From Plantago major (lineage: Eukaryota > Streptophyta > Magnoliopsida > Lamiales > Plantaginaceae): a stretch of DNA of 64,000 bases. This document shows positions 1-13,075 of the stretch, piece by piece. The first letter of the stretch is position 1, and each line of letters starts with the position of its first letter. The stretch spans positions 59,579,677-59,643,676 of the forward strand of contig CM048839.1 in NCBI GenBank assembly GCA_026545765.1, given 5' to 3'. The position numbers and the translations under genes were made by a program. The notes beneath the pieces were generated by a model that did no database searches, had not been told where the DNA came from, and saw nothing but the letters and a program-made list of their open reading frames with translations.

Positions 1-331
1 CACCCGCCATCTATTTTCATTGTTCAACTCTTTCAAAACACGAAAAACCATTGTTCAACTCTTTGACAGGGAATGGATGGAAAAAATAGCATGTCGTGAA
101 TTGTTAATGAACCCCGTTGACTCTCTGTGATCTAATAGTTTTTACAGAATTTTCTTCACTAGATTTTTCTTGTGACAGAACAGATCCAAAATCTATTGCT
201 ACAGCTGTGGATATAGGGATTTTGAGAATGCGTCTGAAGGACCAGAACTACAAGCTATCCACTCTTTTTCCGGATTTGAATCCGTCGGATGGACGTCAAG
301 TGGTTGATATTTTCCAGCTTTTCTTGTAGTG
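1..331 (+). other. Left flank, possible host exon fragment
   Basis: This is sequence outside the retroelement array. A stretch open on the plus strand (117-329) has non-repetitive, protein-like composition from about 179 on (for example the residues TDPKSIATAVDIG) and is preceded by an acceptor-like TTGTGACAG. It could be an exon of a host gene that the array cuts, but I do not recognise the family. A 16-bp direct repeat (CATTGTTCAACTCTTT) occurs at 18-33 and 49-64. Whether this is a gene is uncertain. Confidence 0.3.
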
Positions 332-444
332 TTAGTGAGTTTCCTCTTTTACAGTGTTCAAGTGAACTAAGAGTACTAACCACCTTTCTGAGCTAAGATA
401 AGTCATTAGGTTGCTGATCAAAATCTAAACAGATATTCCTTACA
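332..444 (-). repeat. Truncated LTR stub at the left end of the array
   Basis: These bases match the right-hand 113 bp of the LTR at 13133-14764. The terminus (CAGATATTCCTTACA on the plus strand, TGTAAGG on the element strand) is followed at once by the polypurine tract of A1. The match stops abruptly near 332, where unrelated sequence begins. In the element's own sense this is the start of the 3' LTR of A1. Confidence 0.85.
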
Positions 445-460
445 AATTTCCCCCATTTTG
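445..460 (-). other. Polypurine tract of A1
   Basis: On the element strand the sequence CAAAATGGGGGAAATT stands directly before the LTR terminus. This is the usual place of the plus-strand primer site of an LTR retrotransposon. The same tract recurs beside the LTR at 14764. Confidence 0.75.
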
Positions 461-1044
461 ATCAGTCAACGATGACTATCTGACCTATTACAAATCTGGA
501 TGAGGAAACAATCCACCACTTAATCATTTCTTCTGATCTATTAATTCATATAATTAAGTGCAGAAAGTAAACATCAACCAAATCACCAGATGTGATCTTT
601 GCTGACAAGTTATCTTTTATATAAAACGATATCTGAGAGTAAGTTCATCAGATTTGATACAGAGAAAGCTTACAGATAACTTTTTCAAGTTTTAACAGAA
701 AAGGTCAATCAGCAAAATCACAGAAACTACTTAGTCAAATAGAAAAACATGAGTTACCAAGCTCCAAGTGAACATTCTAAATGACAAGTCTTCAAGTCTT
801 CAAAAATTCATCAAGTCTTCAAAACAGTTCCATGGATCAGTCTGCAAATTTCCTATCACCAAACCTTTTGATATCATCAGAGTAGTCATAGAGAAGAGTT
901 CTGACAATCATCTCTGTGTCTCTGGCAAATCCACAGACTTCCTTGTAGGTTTTGGTGGGATTTCTCTTGACAAAATTCTTGATCCACAGATGCTTTCCCC
1001 ACTTCTAGGCATGCTCGATTCTGGTATCTGATAGCTTGAAGTAT

Positions 1045-4000
1045 TCATAGATAATCTTCAGATATCTAATGTCACCCTTGTATTGATCTTCAGTTAAGTA
1101 GAAGGACTCATAGGGTTCCACCGCAAGTTGTGCCTGTTCCACCCTTGTCACCCTTGTATAGCCTGAATTTTGTGCACATCATCTGGATTTCCATAAGGAC
1201 ATTCATCAGAGAGGTCCTTCTTCATGGCTTCTATTCTCTTGATTACTTCAAAATCCAACCATGCTTTGATGTGGTTGGTGTTAATCAAGATTGGCTTATC
1301 TTTTCTCCATGCCATGAGCTGTTTATGGATTGGTTCTGGAAACCTTGAATTTACCAGTAAGTGCTTTAGTTCTAGAATCCAGTAGCCATTCTTCTGATTA
1401 ATGCACCTGTAGACAGAGGATTTGTTGTTGGTCTTCACATACTCAATCTTGGCTTCTTCAGGCCTGAGTGGTAGTTGAAGTTTTCTTTGTTTAGCTCTCA
1501 GCCTGTTCCTTCTTTGTCTAGAATTCTCCTTTGAGGGATTGCTTGAAGAACCACCCTGGATTGACTTGGTATTTCCAGAGGGTGTTTTAGCTGCTAAAGG
1601 ATTTGTAGCTATGGGCTCAGTTAGGCTATCAATTTTCCTTTTTCTGTGAAGAGGAGCTTCATCTTCATCAATCCCTTCATCATCATCAAGATTAATTCTT
1701 GTGAGACTTTTGCAGCCTTCTTCATTGCCCAGGGATTTGATTTGGCCTTCTTTTTCTTCAGAAGATTCATCAATCCCTCTTACTTGTCTTCTCCTTGGAG
1801 CCTTGGTACTCCTTGGAGGTCTTTTTGCCATGGCCCTTGTTACCATTGTAGTTTCTTCAGTTGGCTGCTAGGAAGTAGCTACTATTTACAAAGCAGCTTG
1901 ATTTGATGAGGGATCATCTATTCTGAGTGGTGGCTGGGAAGTTTTCTTGTTTCCTCTTCCTTTCTGAGCGGCACCAACTCTAGATTTCTTCTTTCCTCCC
2001 CCCTGATCAGATCCAAATTCTTCCCCCTTAGTCATTGTTGACTGACTATGTACCACAAAAGAATCTGAGAGGGACTCAAAATTCTTTTGCAAGTAGTTGT
2101 AGGTAGTGACCAACTTCTGAAGTTCAGCCTTGAGCTCCTGATTTTGTTTGATAAGTCCATTTTCCTTATCAGTGAGCTCTGCCAATGGGCCTAGTATGGC
2201 ATCTGCTTTTCCAGCAGTGTAACTTACCTCATGAAAAGCTTTTTCAGCTAGTGATACATCATCGTCCCTTACCATTCCCAGATCCTTCTAAGCAATGATC
2301 ATACTAGTTGTTCTCTGAGTGATGAGCTCAGTGAATTTCTGCAAATCTCAGGGGACGGAGGCAATTACTTCTTTGTTTTGTGAAGACATCTCCCTTTTAA
2401 TATGTGCCAAAACTTGATATCTATTCATATATTCATGGGAGTGGACATTTGGCAGTTTGTTGAAAACTTCAGGAGCAATTAGCTTCAAATTTCAGATGAG
2501 AAACCGCTAAGTGTTCATTGCGGTGTTCTGCCAAAGTCTTGTCTTCTTCATCATCTGAGTCATCAGCCCAGTGATCTTCATCCTCTTGGACATTTTCAAG
2601 ATTTTCCAGTCCAGCAACCATCTTAGAGATGGGCTTCTTTCCATTGTGAGAGGAGGATGGTTTTTCGTTTGATGGTGATGCAGCCTTAGCATCATGCTTT
2701 TCTTTAGATACTTCTTCAGTATCTAGCTCCTTAGCAATAGCATTTACAGCATCATGGAGCTCTTTAACCTCAGAGTAAGCTATTGTCTCTTGTAAGTATT
2801 GATCTTTTAGTTGATTGAGCTTATCTCTGGATTTAACTAGCTCTTCTTCAAGTTGAAGATGGAGCTGTTGCTCTTCTTCCAATAGTTGTTTGAGTTGAGC
2901 AGTTCTGGTTTGAGTATTTAATATCTTCTGAGTTGTTTCCTCAGAGTGCTCAACTACTTGTTCAGTTGTGTCTTTTTATTTTTGGGATTGTTATGCAGGA
3001 TGAGTGGATTTCTAAGGAGATGGAGGAGGGGATTGCTGTGATGTCCTCTCAGTGTGCTTTTCAGCAGCTGAGGCATTGTTTCCTTGTGCAATTCCTCTTA
3101 TCCCTGGTGCAGGGGCATCATCATCATCCTTTTTATCATCCTTTTTGTGATGGTCAGAGGGAGGTTCATCAAAGTTATACTCATCTATTTCTTCCTCCTC
3201 ATCGCCTTCAGATACAAGATTAATCACTTCAGGAATAGTGATCTTCTGCCCATTAACCTCTTCTTGTTCAGAAGGAATAAATTGTAGTGTCTGGGGCAGG
3301 ACTGGCTTGAATGCCATCTGCAATCTTGTCTGACCATCTGCCTGTTTGAAGGCTTGCACCAATTTGTGTGCCACTTCCTTGGAAAAATCCTTACGCATTA
3401 ACGTCGCAACTTTATATGGTTCAGTAGGGAACATTGCGTGGATGTAGTTTTCCAGGTCAAGAGCTCGTGCTCGTCTTGTTGGTTGATCTGTGATTCTCAG
3501 TATTTCAGAGAGATCAGAGCACTTTAACCTTTGCCATTTCTTGAAGCATTGAATATGCTTTGGTAAGGTATGAGTCTTGAAGAAGGGAAGAAGGTTTTCA
3601 TAGTCATCATTTGACTCCTTCTTGGCACTACTTTGAACCTGACAGAGAGAGTTTTGAATTATTTTCAAAACTTGTGTAGATATCTGAGTTTTTAGAGTAG
3701 TCAAGTATCTGTGTTACCTATGCAACAACAACAGGCTCAGAGGGTTGGACTACTGAGGTTCCAGGTGCCTCAGATATCTGGATATGAGGAGGAGATTGGG
3801 AAGTCTGATCCTCAGTGATCTTTCTCTCTTCTTGAACCTGAGATTAGAAACATAACACTTAGGAAATTTTATCAAGAAAAAGTTCTATTTTCAGAATCAG
3901 ATATCTGAGAGGTCAATTACCTCCACTATTGGAGGCTCAGATACTTGTTGCTCAGAGACTTATGCAGTCTCTGGAAATTTTTCTTGTGATGAAGGTTTTG

Positions 4001-6424
4001 AGGCCTCATCAATTTCCATTTGTTGTGGGGATTGAGCGGGCAATTCCCCAGCAACTTCTACTTCTTTTTTAACCTGTTTAAGAAGAAAGTGTTAGTTTGA
4101 AAAAAAATGATCAGAGATTTATCTTTGAAGATTATAGTTATCTGAATGAAATACTTTCTCTGCAGAAGGTTCAGATACTTGTTCCTCAGAGACTTTGCGA
4201 GTCTCTGGTTGATTCTCTGACGAGTTAGGCTTCTCAGCCTTGTCATTTTCCTTCTCAGTTGGAGCCTATTAGAAACATCCACTTGATTAGTTAAGTGAAT
4301 TAACAAATATCTGAAAAGTAATTTCTTAGGGAATTCTCTATCACCTGTAGCACAGGCTCAGATTCCTTAAGAGGTGAGGTAGTAGCCTCCTTCTCAGTCT
4401 CTGAGGCAAGCTTTGCAGCTTCCTCTCGTTCTTTTGTTTCTAATTCAGCCTGTAACAAAGAATTTTTATTAGTTAATAAGACAGAAAACACAAAGAGATT
4501 CACAAGTACAAACCATTCAGCTACCTGAGCAATGTCAGGCTGAGTGGTCTCTAGAACTTGTGACCCTTCCATGAGTTGGTCTCGTTGTTCCAGTGTTGCT
4601 TCTTTGTTGGAAGTTTGAGGTACTTCAACCTTTTCCTGAGTGGCTAACTCAGTTGCCTCCCCTGGTTCATCATTCTGAGTAGGTGTCTCAGTTTGATCCC
4701 TCTCTTGGAGTTGGGGAACCTGCTCATTTGCAAGATTTTCTTCAGCATACTGAATTGTTGGCATGTCGAAATGAAGTTCATTTACCATTTCATCAACCAC
4801 TTGTGGCTGTTGTGGTTGTGGTTGTGGTTGTTGTGGTTGTCTGGAAGCAGACGTTTGAGCATTTGAGAGCTCTTCCAGATCTAAGTGTGGCGTTGACAGC
4901 AGCGTCAGCCAATACTAGGTCACCACTCATCAGGGCTTCTTGAAGTTGTGCATATGTAACTGTCCATGATGGTGTGATGGCACCAACAACGTTTGCTATA
5001 GGTGCTTGTTCAGCAACCTTTGAGCTAGTTGCTTTCTCAACAACCTTGGACCTTTTGTTCTTCCCCTTTGCCTTGGTTACTTTTTCAGCAACCTTGGGGG
5101 ATGGGATCTTCTCCTCGTCCGATTCATCATCGAAATCTGGAACAGAGTTATCAATAATCCCTGCTGCTTCTGCAGAAAGAGTTTGAAGTTTCTCAGCATT
5201 TATGAGTTCATCAACAAGGCTTTCTGTAATAGTCTTCACATTTCTGAAAGCACTTTCTCTTGCTGAGTCTACTTGTTCAGTAGCCGATACACCTTTTGCA
5301 GCATTGATGAGTTCATCTGCATTTATGAGTTCATCGGCAGCTACAGCAGGTATCTGGGAATCGACAACCTCAATGGGTGTGCCTTCTGATTTTCCAGCAG
5401 ACTTCTTTCGTGAAGTTCTGGGCTTCTTGGTCGCAACTTTTCCCTCAGATACCTCTTCAGTCTTTCGCTTCTTGGAACCTTTCTGAGATCCAGTAACCTT
5501 TTTCATCATGTTTGTATACTCATATTTGTAGAGTAGGTTACTGTTGGCAATATCTGCCGTCTCTCTGAGCTTAATGCTAAGACACTCCAGTAAGTAGCAA
5601 ATTTTCAGTCCATAGCTTACTGTGGCTTTTGGCTCAGCAAGGCCCTTAACGATTTTAGGCTCAAAGCCTTGTATCTTCTTCACAAATTTTATGAAGGCGT
5701 ACATCCCCCAATTAAAAGGGTTTTCCAGCCTTTTGTCTTGTTGGCTCAACAAGAACATCATCATCCAGCGTTCTTGGCTTATCTGGTCAGCACCTCTTTG
5801 TAGACCATCAAAGCATCTATGAAGGATACATGCCAACACATCCCAGTGGACCAAAAGATGTCTGGTCCTGATGTCAGCAAGCTTGAAATCAGTGGGTGTA
5901 TCTGATTTTTCAAGATCACACACGTCACTGTACAGCTATTTTACACCTTCAAGGAGATCATCATCCTTGGTGTCTATTTCAAAATCCTTTCCATGATTTT
6001 GAAGTTCAAACAGCTCACAGAAAGCTGTTTCGTCCAACAAGATTTCTTGTCCTTGGACTTTGGTCATGATAGACACTATCTCAGTGCCTGCAGAGATCTT
6101 GGAAATAATTGTGGAGTTGTTGTAAAACTCTAGAACATCCAGTGAAGAAACTCCACTGGGAAGAGCAGATAGAAAACCCTTGATTTTGGCCTTTTCAAGC
6201 ATATCAAGTACCAACTTCCTGTCAGTCTGGTTTTCTATTACGGCTACCATGTATTCCTCAATCATGGCACCACCCCAAATTATCCTGTGATTTGAAGTCC
6301 AATGATCAGGGTCGAATTCTCCGATCAACCGATTGTTTGTTATAACTAGCACTGGTGCTTGCTTTTCAGCAGTACCAGAAGTAGTAGCTTGGGATTTCTG
6401 AGTAGAAGCACGTTTGGGAGCCAT
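1045..6424 (-). mobile_element. Accessory (post-pol) coding region of A1
   Basis: This region lies after pol and is not needed by canonical copia elements. It begins near 6424 with a globular part (motifs such as NNRLIGEFDPDHW and QISQERWMMMFLL). A lysine-rich, nuclear-type stretch (KKRKTEE, KKPRTSRKKS), a short Q/P-rich run and an acidic, coiled-coil-like part follow. It ends with a globular part near 1148-1450 containing ILELKHLLVNSRFPEP. About five short intron-like blocks with GT..AG borders occur between about 3.6 and 4.55 kb. I see no signal peptide or membrane segment, so an envelope role is not supported. Its function is unknown; nuclear targeting is only an inference from the basic clusters. 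It is a broken copy. Confidence 0.7.
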
Positions 6425-7200
6425 CTCTTTAAATTGTGAAGTTTTTGAAAAAACGAGAAAGAGATTTGGGTGAGAGATTAGTAATTCTTTGCAGAAAAAC
6501 TAACAGAGATTTGCAGAGGTTGAAGAAAAGTTTTTTGCTATTCTTGTGCAAGTTTGTATGTTCGATTAGGCGAAAGTAATTTCTTTTGCCAAAATCCCAT
6601 ATATATAGCAATGTAATCTCCACAAACATATACATATAAATTAATTTTGTGTGTAAGTATCTGTGAATTGCAAAAGTGAGTAAAAGCTTGTTCGCATTAA
6701 ATGCATAGTGGGCCTTCGAATTTTAATACCCACTATTTACTGATAGTTAATATCTGCCGTAAAGATCAATCACCCAATTCATCAAGGGTCACCATCGCTT
6801 CTTCAGCAATGATCACAATCAACAAATGTAATTGTGCCCATTTAATGAATTTTGGCTATTAGCTTTCTGAATCACGTTTCTGTATGACCAAGAACACTGT
6901 TTGCATCTGAATTTATCTCACACTTATTATTTGTCCAAGTTTTACATAAAGATAGAAATAATGCAAATTTCAAGAGAGTAGTTGACTGCAGACTGTTGTA
7001 CTATTCTCTTTTGTGTTCCCCCCACTGAGTGATCCAGATATCTAAGTACCCGTCTCAGAAATCTTTGAACAGCCGTTTTACCCTTTAGCCTTTAGTTTCT
7101 GGATACTCGTTCCAGATTCCTCTTCTCTGGATACCCGTTCCAGATACCTCTTTTCTCTCTCCTTTGATATCATTTTCAGATATCTCTTCTCTGAACTTTT
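6425..7200 (-). mobile_element. Non-coding spacer of A1 between pol and the accessory region
   Basis: About 0.8 kb without a supported gene. It contains several ATATCTG-type words and TATA-rich sequence near 6600 (ATATATAGCAATG on the plus strand). A promoter or leader for the accessory region could lie here, but nothing proves it. Confidence 0.4.
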
Positions 7201-10200
7201 TCAGTTCTTTGGTAGCTCCATTAGTCCAAGACTATGTCTCAAGGCTAAGAATCTACTTTCTTGTAGTGGCTTAGTGAAAATATCTACAAGTTGGTCTTCA
7301 TTGCCAATCTTGAGTATCTCTATATTGCCTTTTTCAACATGGTCTCTGATTAAGTGGTGTCTAACATCAATGTGCTTTGTTCTTGCATGAAACTTAGGAT
7401 TCTGAGTTATGGCAATGGCACTTGTGTTGTCACGGAAAATGGAAGTTTTCTCTTCATTGAGTCCATAGTCTTTGAGTTGTTGTTGTATCCACAATATCTT
7501 TGAAGCAAAACACCCAGCAGCAATATATTCAGCTTCTGTGGTAGATGTGGCAATTGAATTTTGTTTCTTGCTGAACCATGATATTAATCTAGCACCAAGA
7601 AATTGACAAGTTCCTGAGGTGCTTTTTCTATCAAGCAATGATCCAGCATAGTCGGCATCTGAATAGCCAACCAAACTCAATCCACTCTCTTTTGGATACC
7701 ACAATCCAACTTCTACAGTACCTTTTACATACCTTAATATTTTCATAGCAATGTTGTAGTGTTTCTGCATTGGATTTGTCTGAAATCTAGCACACACTCC
7801 AACTGCATATTGAATATCAAGTCTACTTGCAGTGAGGTAAAGTAGTGACCCAACCAATTTCCTATACTTGTGTTCTTCAACACTCTTGTCAGATTCAGTA
7901 TAGGTCATTTTGGTTCCAATGCTCATTGGTATCTTAGCATTCTTTTCAGAAGGCTTTAGATTGAACTTATTGAGCATATCCTTTGCATACTTTGTTTGAC
8001 TAATGAATATTCCATCATTGAGTTGCTTGACTTGCAGCCCTAGGAAGTAATTCAATTCTCCCATCATGCTCATCTCAAATTTACATTTCATGAGTTCAGC
8101 AAAATCTTCACAAAGTTGCTTGTCTTTAGATCCAAATATAATGTCATCAACATATACTTGAACTAAAAGCAGTTTCCCGTCATGGTTCAGTGTGAAGAAT
8201 GTTTTGTCAACATCTCCTTTCTTGAAGCCACTTTCTAGTAGGTATCTGGCCAATGTATCATACCATGCTCTTGGATCTTGTTTCAATCCATACAGAGCTT
8301 TCTGAAGCTTATAGACCATCCAGCTTTCTAAGGAAACTTCAAAACCTGGTGGTTGCTCAACATAGACTTCCTCAGCCAGTTCACCATTTAGAAATGCACT
8401 CTTGACATCCATCTGATAAATCAGAAGTCATTATGAGCTGAAGGCTAGAAAGACTCTTATTGCATCCAATCTTGCAACCGTGCATAAGATTCATCAAAAT
8501 CTAGTCCTTCATGGGTGAATTTGGCAACCAAATTTAGCTTTGTTTACGGTTATTTCACCAGACTCATTTATTTTGTTTCGAAAACCCACTTGGTTCCGAT
8601 TACGGATATTCCACAACAAATGGAACCAGTTTCCAGACTTTGTTTCTCTCAAATTGATCCAACTCTTCTTGCATTGCAGAGATCCAATCTTGATCTTTTA
8701 ATGCTTCTTCTATAGTCTTTGGTTCAATTTTTGAGATGAAACATCCATAGAGACAACTTGCATTTTCAGCGATTGCTCTTCTAGTTCTAACTCCTTGGTC
8801 TATGGGACCAATCACATCTTTTGAAGGATGATTTCTTATCCATTTCATAATGGGTTTTGAACTAGTAGGATCAATATCAATTTGATTTGAATGTGAATCA
8901 ATATGATCTTGATGAGATACTTGTGCAGTATCTGGGATATCTGACATATAGGTAATGTCATGGATATCTGACACTTTTTCAGTGTTAAAGATATCTGGAT
9001 CTTGCATTTCAGCAATCTCATTCTCAGATACCTTTTCATGATGAAGGTTCTCGGTAGCCTGTTCCATTTCTGGAATTCTCATAGGAAATTCTTCATCATG
9101 TCTTAGAGTCATCTGGTTGTTACTAAGCATAGGTTGCTCTTCATCGTCAGACTCATCCTCAATTTGAATGATAGAATTGTTTCCTTCTGAGGATCCTTTT
9201 TTCGGAATCTTTAATCATTAGTTCTTTGAACCTATCTGAGAGATCATCATTCAAAAGTACTTTCTTGTTTCCTTCATAGAATACTACGTGAATGGATTCT
9301 TCGATCTTTTGCATTCTTTTGTTGTAGATTCTGTAGGCTTTGCTATTCAGAGAATAACCAAGAAATACTCCTTCATCTGCCTTTGGTTGAAATGTTCTCA
9401 AGTATTCTTTTCCATTGTTAAGACCGAAACATCTGCAACCAAACACCCTTAGATGTTTGATACTAGGGGGTCTACCAATGAAAAGCCCGTACGGAGTTTT
9501 GTCATGGTGTTTTGTTAATCAGACATCTATTTTGAGTGTAGCATGCTATGTTTACAGCTTCAACCCAATAGATCTCACTTATTTCAGTGTCAGCAAGCAT
9601 TGTTCTTGCTGCTTCTTTCAGGGTCCTATTCTTTCATTTAGCAACACCATTTTGTTGTGGTGTCCTTACAGAAGATAGTTGATGTTGTATACCTTTGCAA
9701 GTACAAAACTCTTTGATGTACTGGTTCACAAACTCAGTACCATGGTCTGTTCTGATTACAGATACCTTGTCATTTTTCATGACTTCGAGCTTATTCAGCA
9801 AGTTAGGTATCTCAACCCTTGCATCAGATTTGTGTTTGAGAAAGAAAACCCAAGTGAATCTTGAGTAATCATCAACAACAACCAGACCATACTTCTTTCC
9901 TGCATAACTAGTTACTGAGGGTTCAATCAGATCCATATGTAACCTTTTGCAGTGGCCTCTCACTGGAATGTCTAATTTTAGACTTGAAAGATGTTTTGGA
10001 TTGTTTTTCCAGTTGGCAAGCTGAGCATACACCTTCTTTTCTATATGCCATTTTGGGTAAACCAACCACCAACTCTTTCTTGGCTAGTTTATTCAGAGTT
10101 TTGAAATTCAAGTGACTCATTCTTTTATGCCATAGCCAATTTTCTTCAGTGTGGCCAGATTGACTCACCATGAGACATTCTTCGGTTGTGGCGGATGCCC

Positions 10201-10560
10201 AATCGGCAACATAAAGATTTCCTTTACGCCTTGCAACCAAGACTGTCTGCTTTGACACATTGTCAATCACTTTACATAGTTTTGAATTGATCTTGACCGT
10301 GTACCCTTTGTCTACTAGTTGACTCATTCTTAGGAGATTGTATTTCAATCCCTTTACATGAAGTAAGAGATTTTGAGGGCGCCGAACTTCAAATTGCCAA
10401 AACCTATGGTTGGATTTTCATCTCCTCCAGCAAAACTGATAATTGGTCCATCATTGCTTTTTCGTAGTTAATCAGATTTGCTTTGTCTCCTGTCATGTGC
10501 TTCCCACATCCACTATCAAAATGCCACTTTGAGTTAGTCTTCAGAGTATTCTGCACAAAA
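7201..10560 (-). mobile_element. pol region of A1 (protease, integrase, RT, RNase H), broken
   Basis: Domains appear in copia order on the minus strand. The aspartic protease core (FDSGCGKHMTGDK type) is near 10.5 kb. The GAG-pre-integrase motif WLWHKRMSHLNFKTLNK is near 10.1 kb. Integrase follows, with HMDL, RTDHGTEF and PQQNGVAK (about 9.6-10.0 kb). Reverse transcriptase has YVEQPPGFE and the catalytic YVDDIIFGS near 8.15 kb. RNase H has KKQNSIATSTTEAEY and KHIDVRHH, ending at 7201. Copia pol makes and inserts the DNA copy. This copy carries several breaks and is a fossil. Confidence 0.88.
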
Positions 10561-10569
10561 CAGGAAACA

Positions 10570-13075
10570 GGTGATTAGGTTCTCATACCAACAATGGAAC
10601 CATCTGGATTAAAGAATCTTCCAGTAGGAATCCATTTTTGAATGAATTTCTTAGGAACATTCTTTTGTCTAACAGGAACATAAGGAGGAATCTTAGTTAA
10701 ATGATTAATATCATTGTTGTTAAGAACTATTTTCTTCCTTGGTGTGTTCCTAGGTGCTCCATTTGGTGCTTTCAGATACCTGTCAGATTTCTGAGTCTGC
10801 TTTTCAGCAAACTTAGCTTTCCTAGCCAGATTTCTTCTAGCCCTGGCATTCAGATTTTCAGTGGCTTGATTTATCTTCCACTTCTGATAATTGCTGCGAG
10901 CAATTCTAGCCTTTAACCATCGTTCTTGCTCTTGTTTGTATTCGCGAGTAAGTTGTTTCCCAATGTGTTTATAGCCAATACCATTCCGAGCACCTGATGC
11001 TGTCTGAGATCTCTTCTCAGCAGCTTTGCTAGTCTCTGGATAATCAATTTTCTTTCCAGAAAACGTGACATAAGAAAATTTGCCAGCTCCTGCAATTTTT
11101 CCTTTTTGAGAGTCATAGCACTGTGGGTGATTGCACTTCTCAATGTTATGTTTCTTTTCAGAGACATTTCCCACAGTTTTCTTTTGGACTTGTTTTTCCC
11201 AGAAAGGCTTGGTCGCAACTGCCTTTCGTTTGTCAACAATCTTAGCTTTCTGACCAATACTGTACATTGTTTGGGAATCACCTTGCTGAGCACTGACGAA
11301 TGTTAGTCCTTCATTACTCTTATTCAGAGTGGTGGAACTATCTGTGTGTGTGTCCAGCCCAAGTCCTCTCTTTTCTGAAGGATCTCTTAAATAAGATTGT
11401 ACTTCAGTAAGAGTGTCACTAGCTTTGGTATAAGATTGAAAGGATAGTTCTTTCTTTTTGAGTTCCTTATTGTCAGAAAGAAGACCTTCACATTTCTTTT
11501 GAAGACTGGCCATTGCTTCTTAATGTGACTTTTCGGTCTCAGATATCTGAGCCTTTAGAAATGCATTTTCAACATCCTTTTTCTCAGATATCTTGATTAA
11601 TTTAGAATTTTCCTTCGCAAGAGAATTCTTTTCTTCTTCGAAATTTTCGGCTCTAGCTCGGAACATTAGAAATTCTCTTTTGTAAAGATCAATTTCTTTT
11701 CTGAGATTTTCCAGTTCTTTGATTCCTTCGTCGTCACTTTCATAAGTATAACAGGAAGTATGTGTTACCTCATCAGCCATTAGACAAGGTTCAATGTTGG
11801 AGATATCTGGGAAGATTTCTTCAGCCATTCCACACACTTTCTTCTTTTGACCAAAGTCAATTAATTCATGAGAAACACCGCATATTTCTGGGGAATCATC
11901 TGAATCCTCATCCACAAAATCAGACTCAATATCTAGAGCATCCAGTTGGAGTTGAATCTTTTTCCTTTCTTCAGTGAGCATAGCTCTTTGACTTCTTTTG
12001 AAGATTCTTCTATCTTTCTTATCAGATGTCTTAAATTTGTTGAAGGAAGGACAATCCTTCTTGAAATGACCAGGTTTCTGACAATAGAAACAGATATCAT
12101 TTCCGATTTCTGCTTCCTCAGTATTTGATGCTTTTTGAGCTGGCTTGTTCAGCGAGCTTTGCATATTTTTGTACTGGTGATAGTTTGAGCCTAGATGCTT
12201 TTTCAGCTTCTCTTTGGCTTTTCTTCTCTCAATTTCTCGACTGACATATTTTCCCATTTGCTTTACTGCAAGAGCATCCTCAATCACATCCTTGCCTTTC
12301 TTCTTTTCAGAAGTTCCTTGAGCAACTAGAGCAACACTCTGCAACTTCTCAGTTGTTTGTTCCCTTGGAGTTGTCTCATAGTCAACAGTGGCAAGGTGAG
12401 AGAAAAGTTCCACAGGAGTGATATCTGGCATCCCTTAGTTAAAGTAGAAAAACTTTGTGTGTTCCCAGTTATGATTTAGACTTCTCACAATTGTTTTAAT
12501 CTTTTCTGACTGGGTATATCTATTACTTTCACCAAGTGCAGCCATGTCACTCATAAGTGTTGTAAACCGGAAATCTAGTTCTTCAAGAGTCTCTGTGGGA
12601 CCTTGTTTAAAGTTTTGGAATTTTAGCTTCAAAACTTCGAACTTATTTTCCTTTGTTTTTTCAGTGCCAGCAAAAATTTCTTAAATCAGTTGCCAGGCCA
12701 CTTTCGCCGTTTTTGCACCCCACAGTTTACACTGTATGTGCTCTGGAGTAGAACGTATGATGATATTACGAGCCTGTCCATCCAATCTATTTCTCTTGGC
12801 ATCTTCCGATGTCCAGAGTTCTCTGGGCTTTGGTTCGTAAATAACTTGACTGGCGTGTCTCCTTTGGTTGATGCATCATGCGTGAAGACCCATCACTTTG
12901 TTCTCTATCTCTACCATTAGAAACCTCTATGACTTGCTTGAATTGTTAAATGACTATTGGACCATTCTTTATTACTTCGATCATTTCGTCACTGATTGCT
13001 TCTAGGTGGAGCATCATGTTGTTCTTCCATTTCTCATAATTCTCTGGCTTGAGAATTGGGGCGTCACTTAAAGAC
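10570..13075 (-). mobile_element. gag region of A1, broken
   Basis: This is the copia capsid region, starting near 13075 with MSLSDAP. It contains the retrotransposon gag motif (KLKFQNFKQGPTETLEELD) and one CCHC zinc knuckle (CFYCQKPGHFKKDC, near 12.08 kb), which in this family binds the element RNA. Downstream are a heptad-like E/K-rich stretch (about 11.5-11.75 kb) and a basic tail reaching about 10.57 kb. It is unusually long for copia gag, as in SIRE-type elements. It is broken in a few places. Confidence 0.85.

Noticed and set aside
4683-5486. Open plus-strand stretches opposite the A1 accessory region, including a valine-run protein
   Set aside because: They are antisense shadows of the low-complexity Q/P- and E/K-rich coding text; A2 shows the same shadow and no independent homology was seen.
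1045-6424. Envelope-like gene, as often claimed for SIRE-type elements
   Set aside because: I saw no signal peptide, membrane segment or glycoprotein-like layout; basic nuclear-type clusters and coiled coil point elsewhere.
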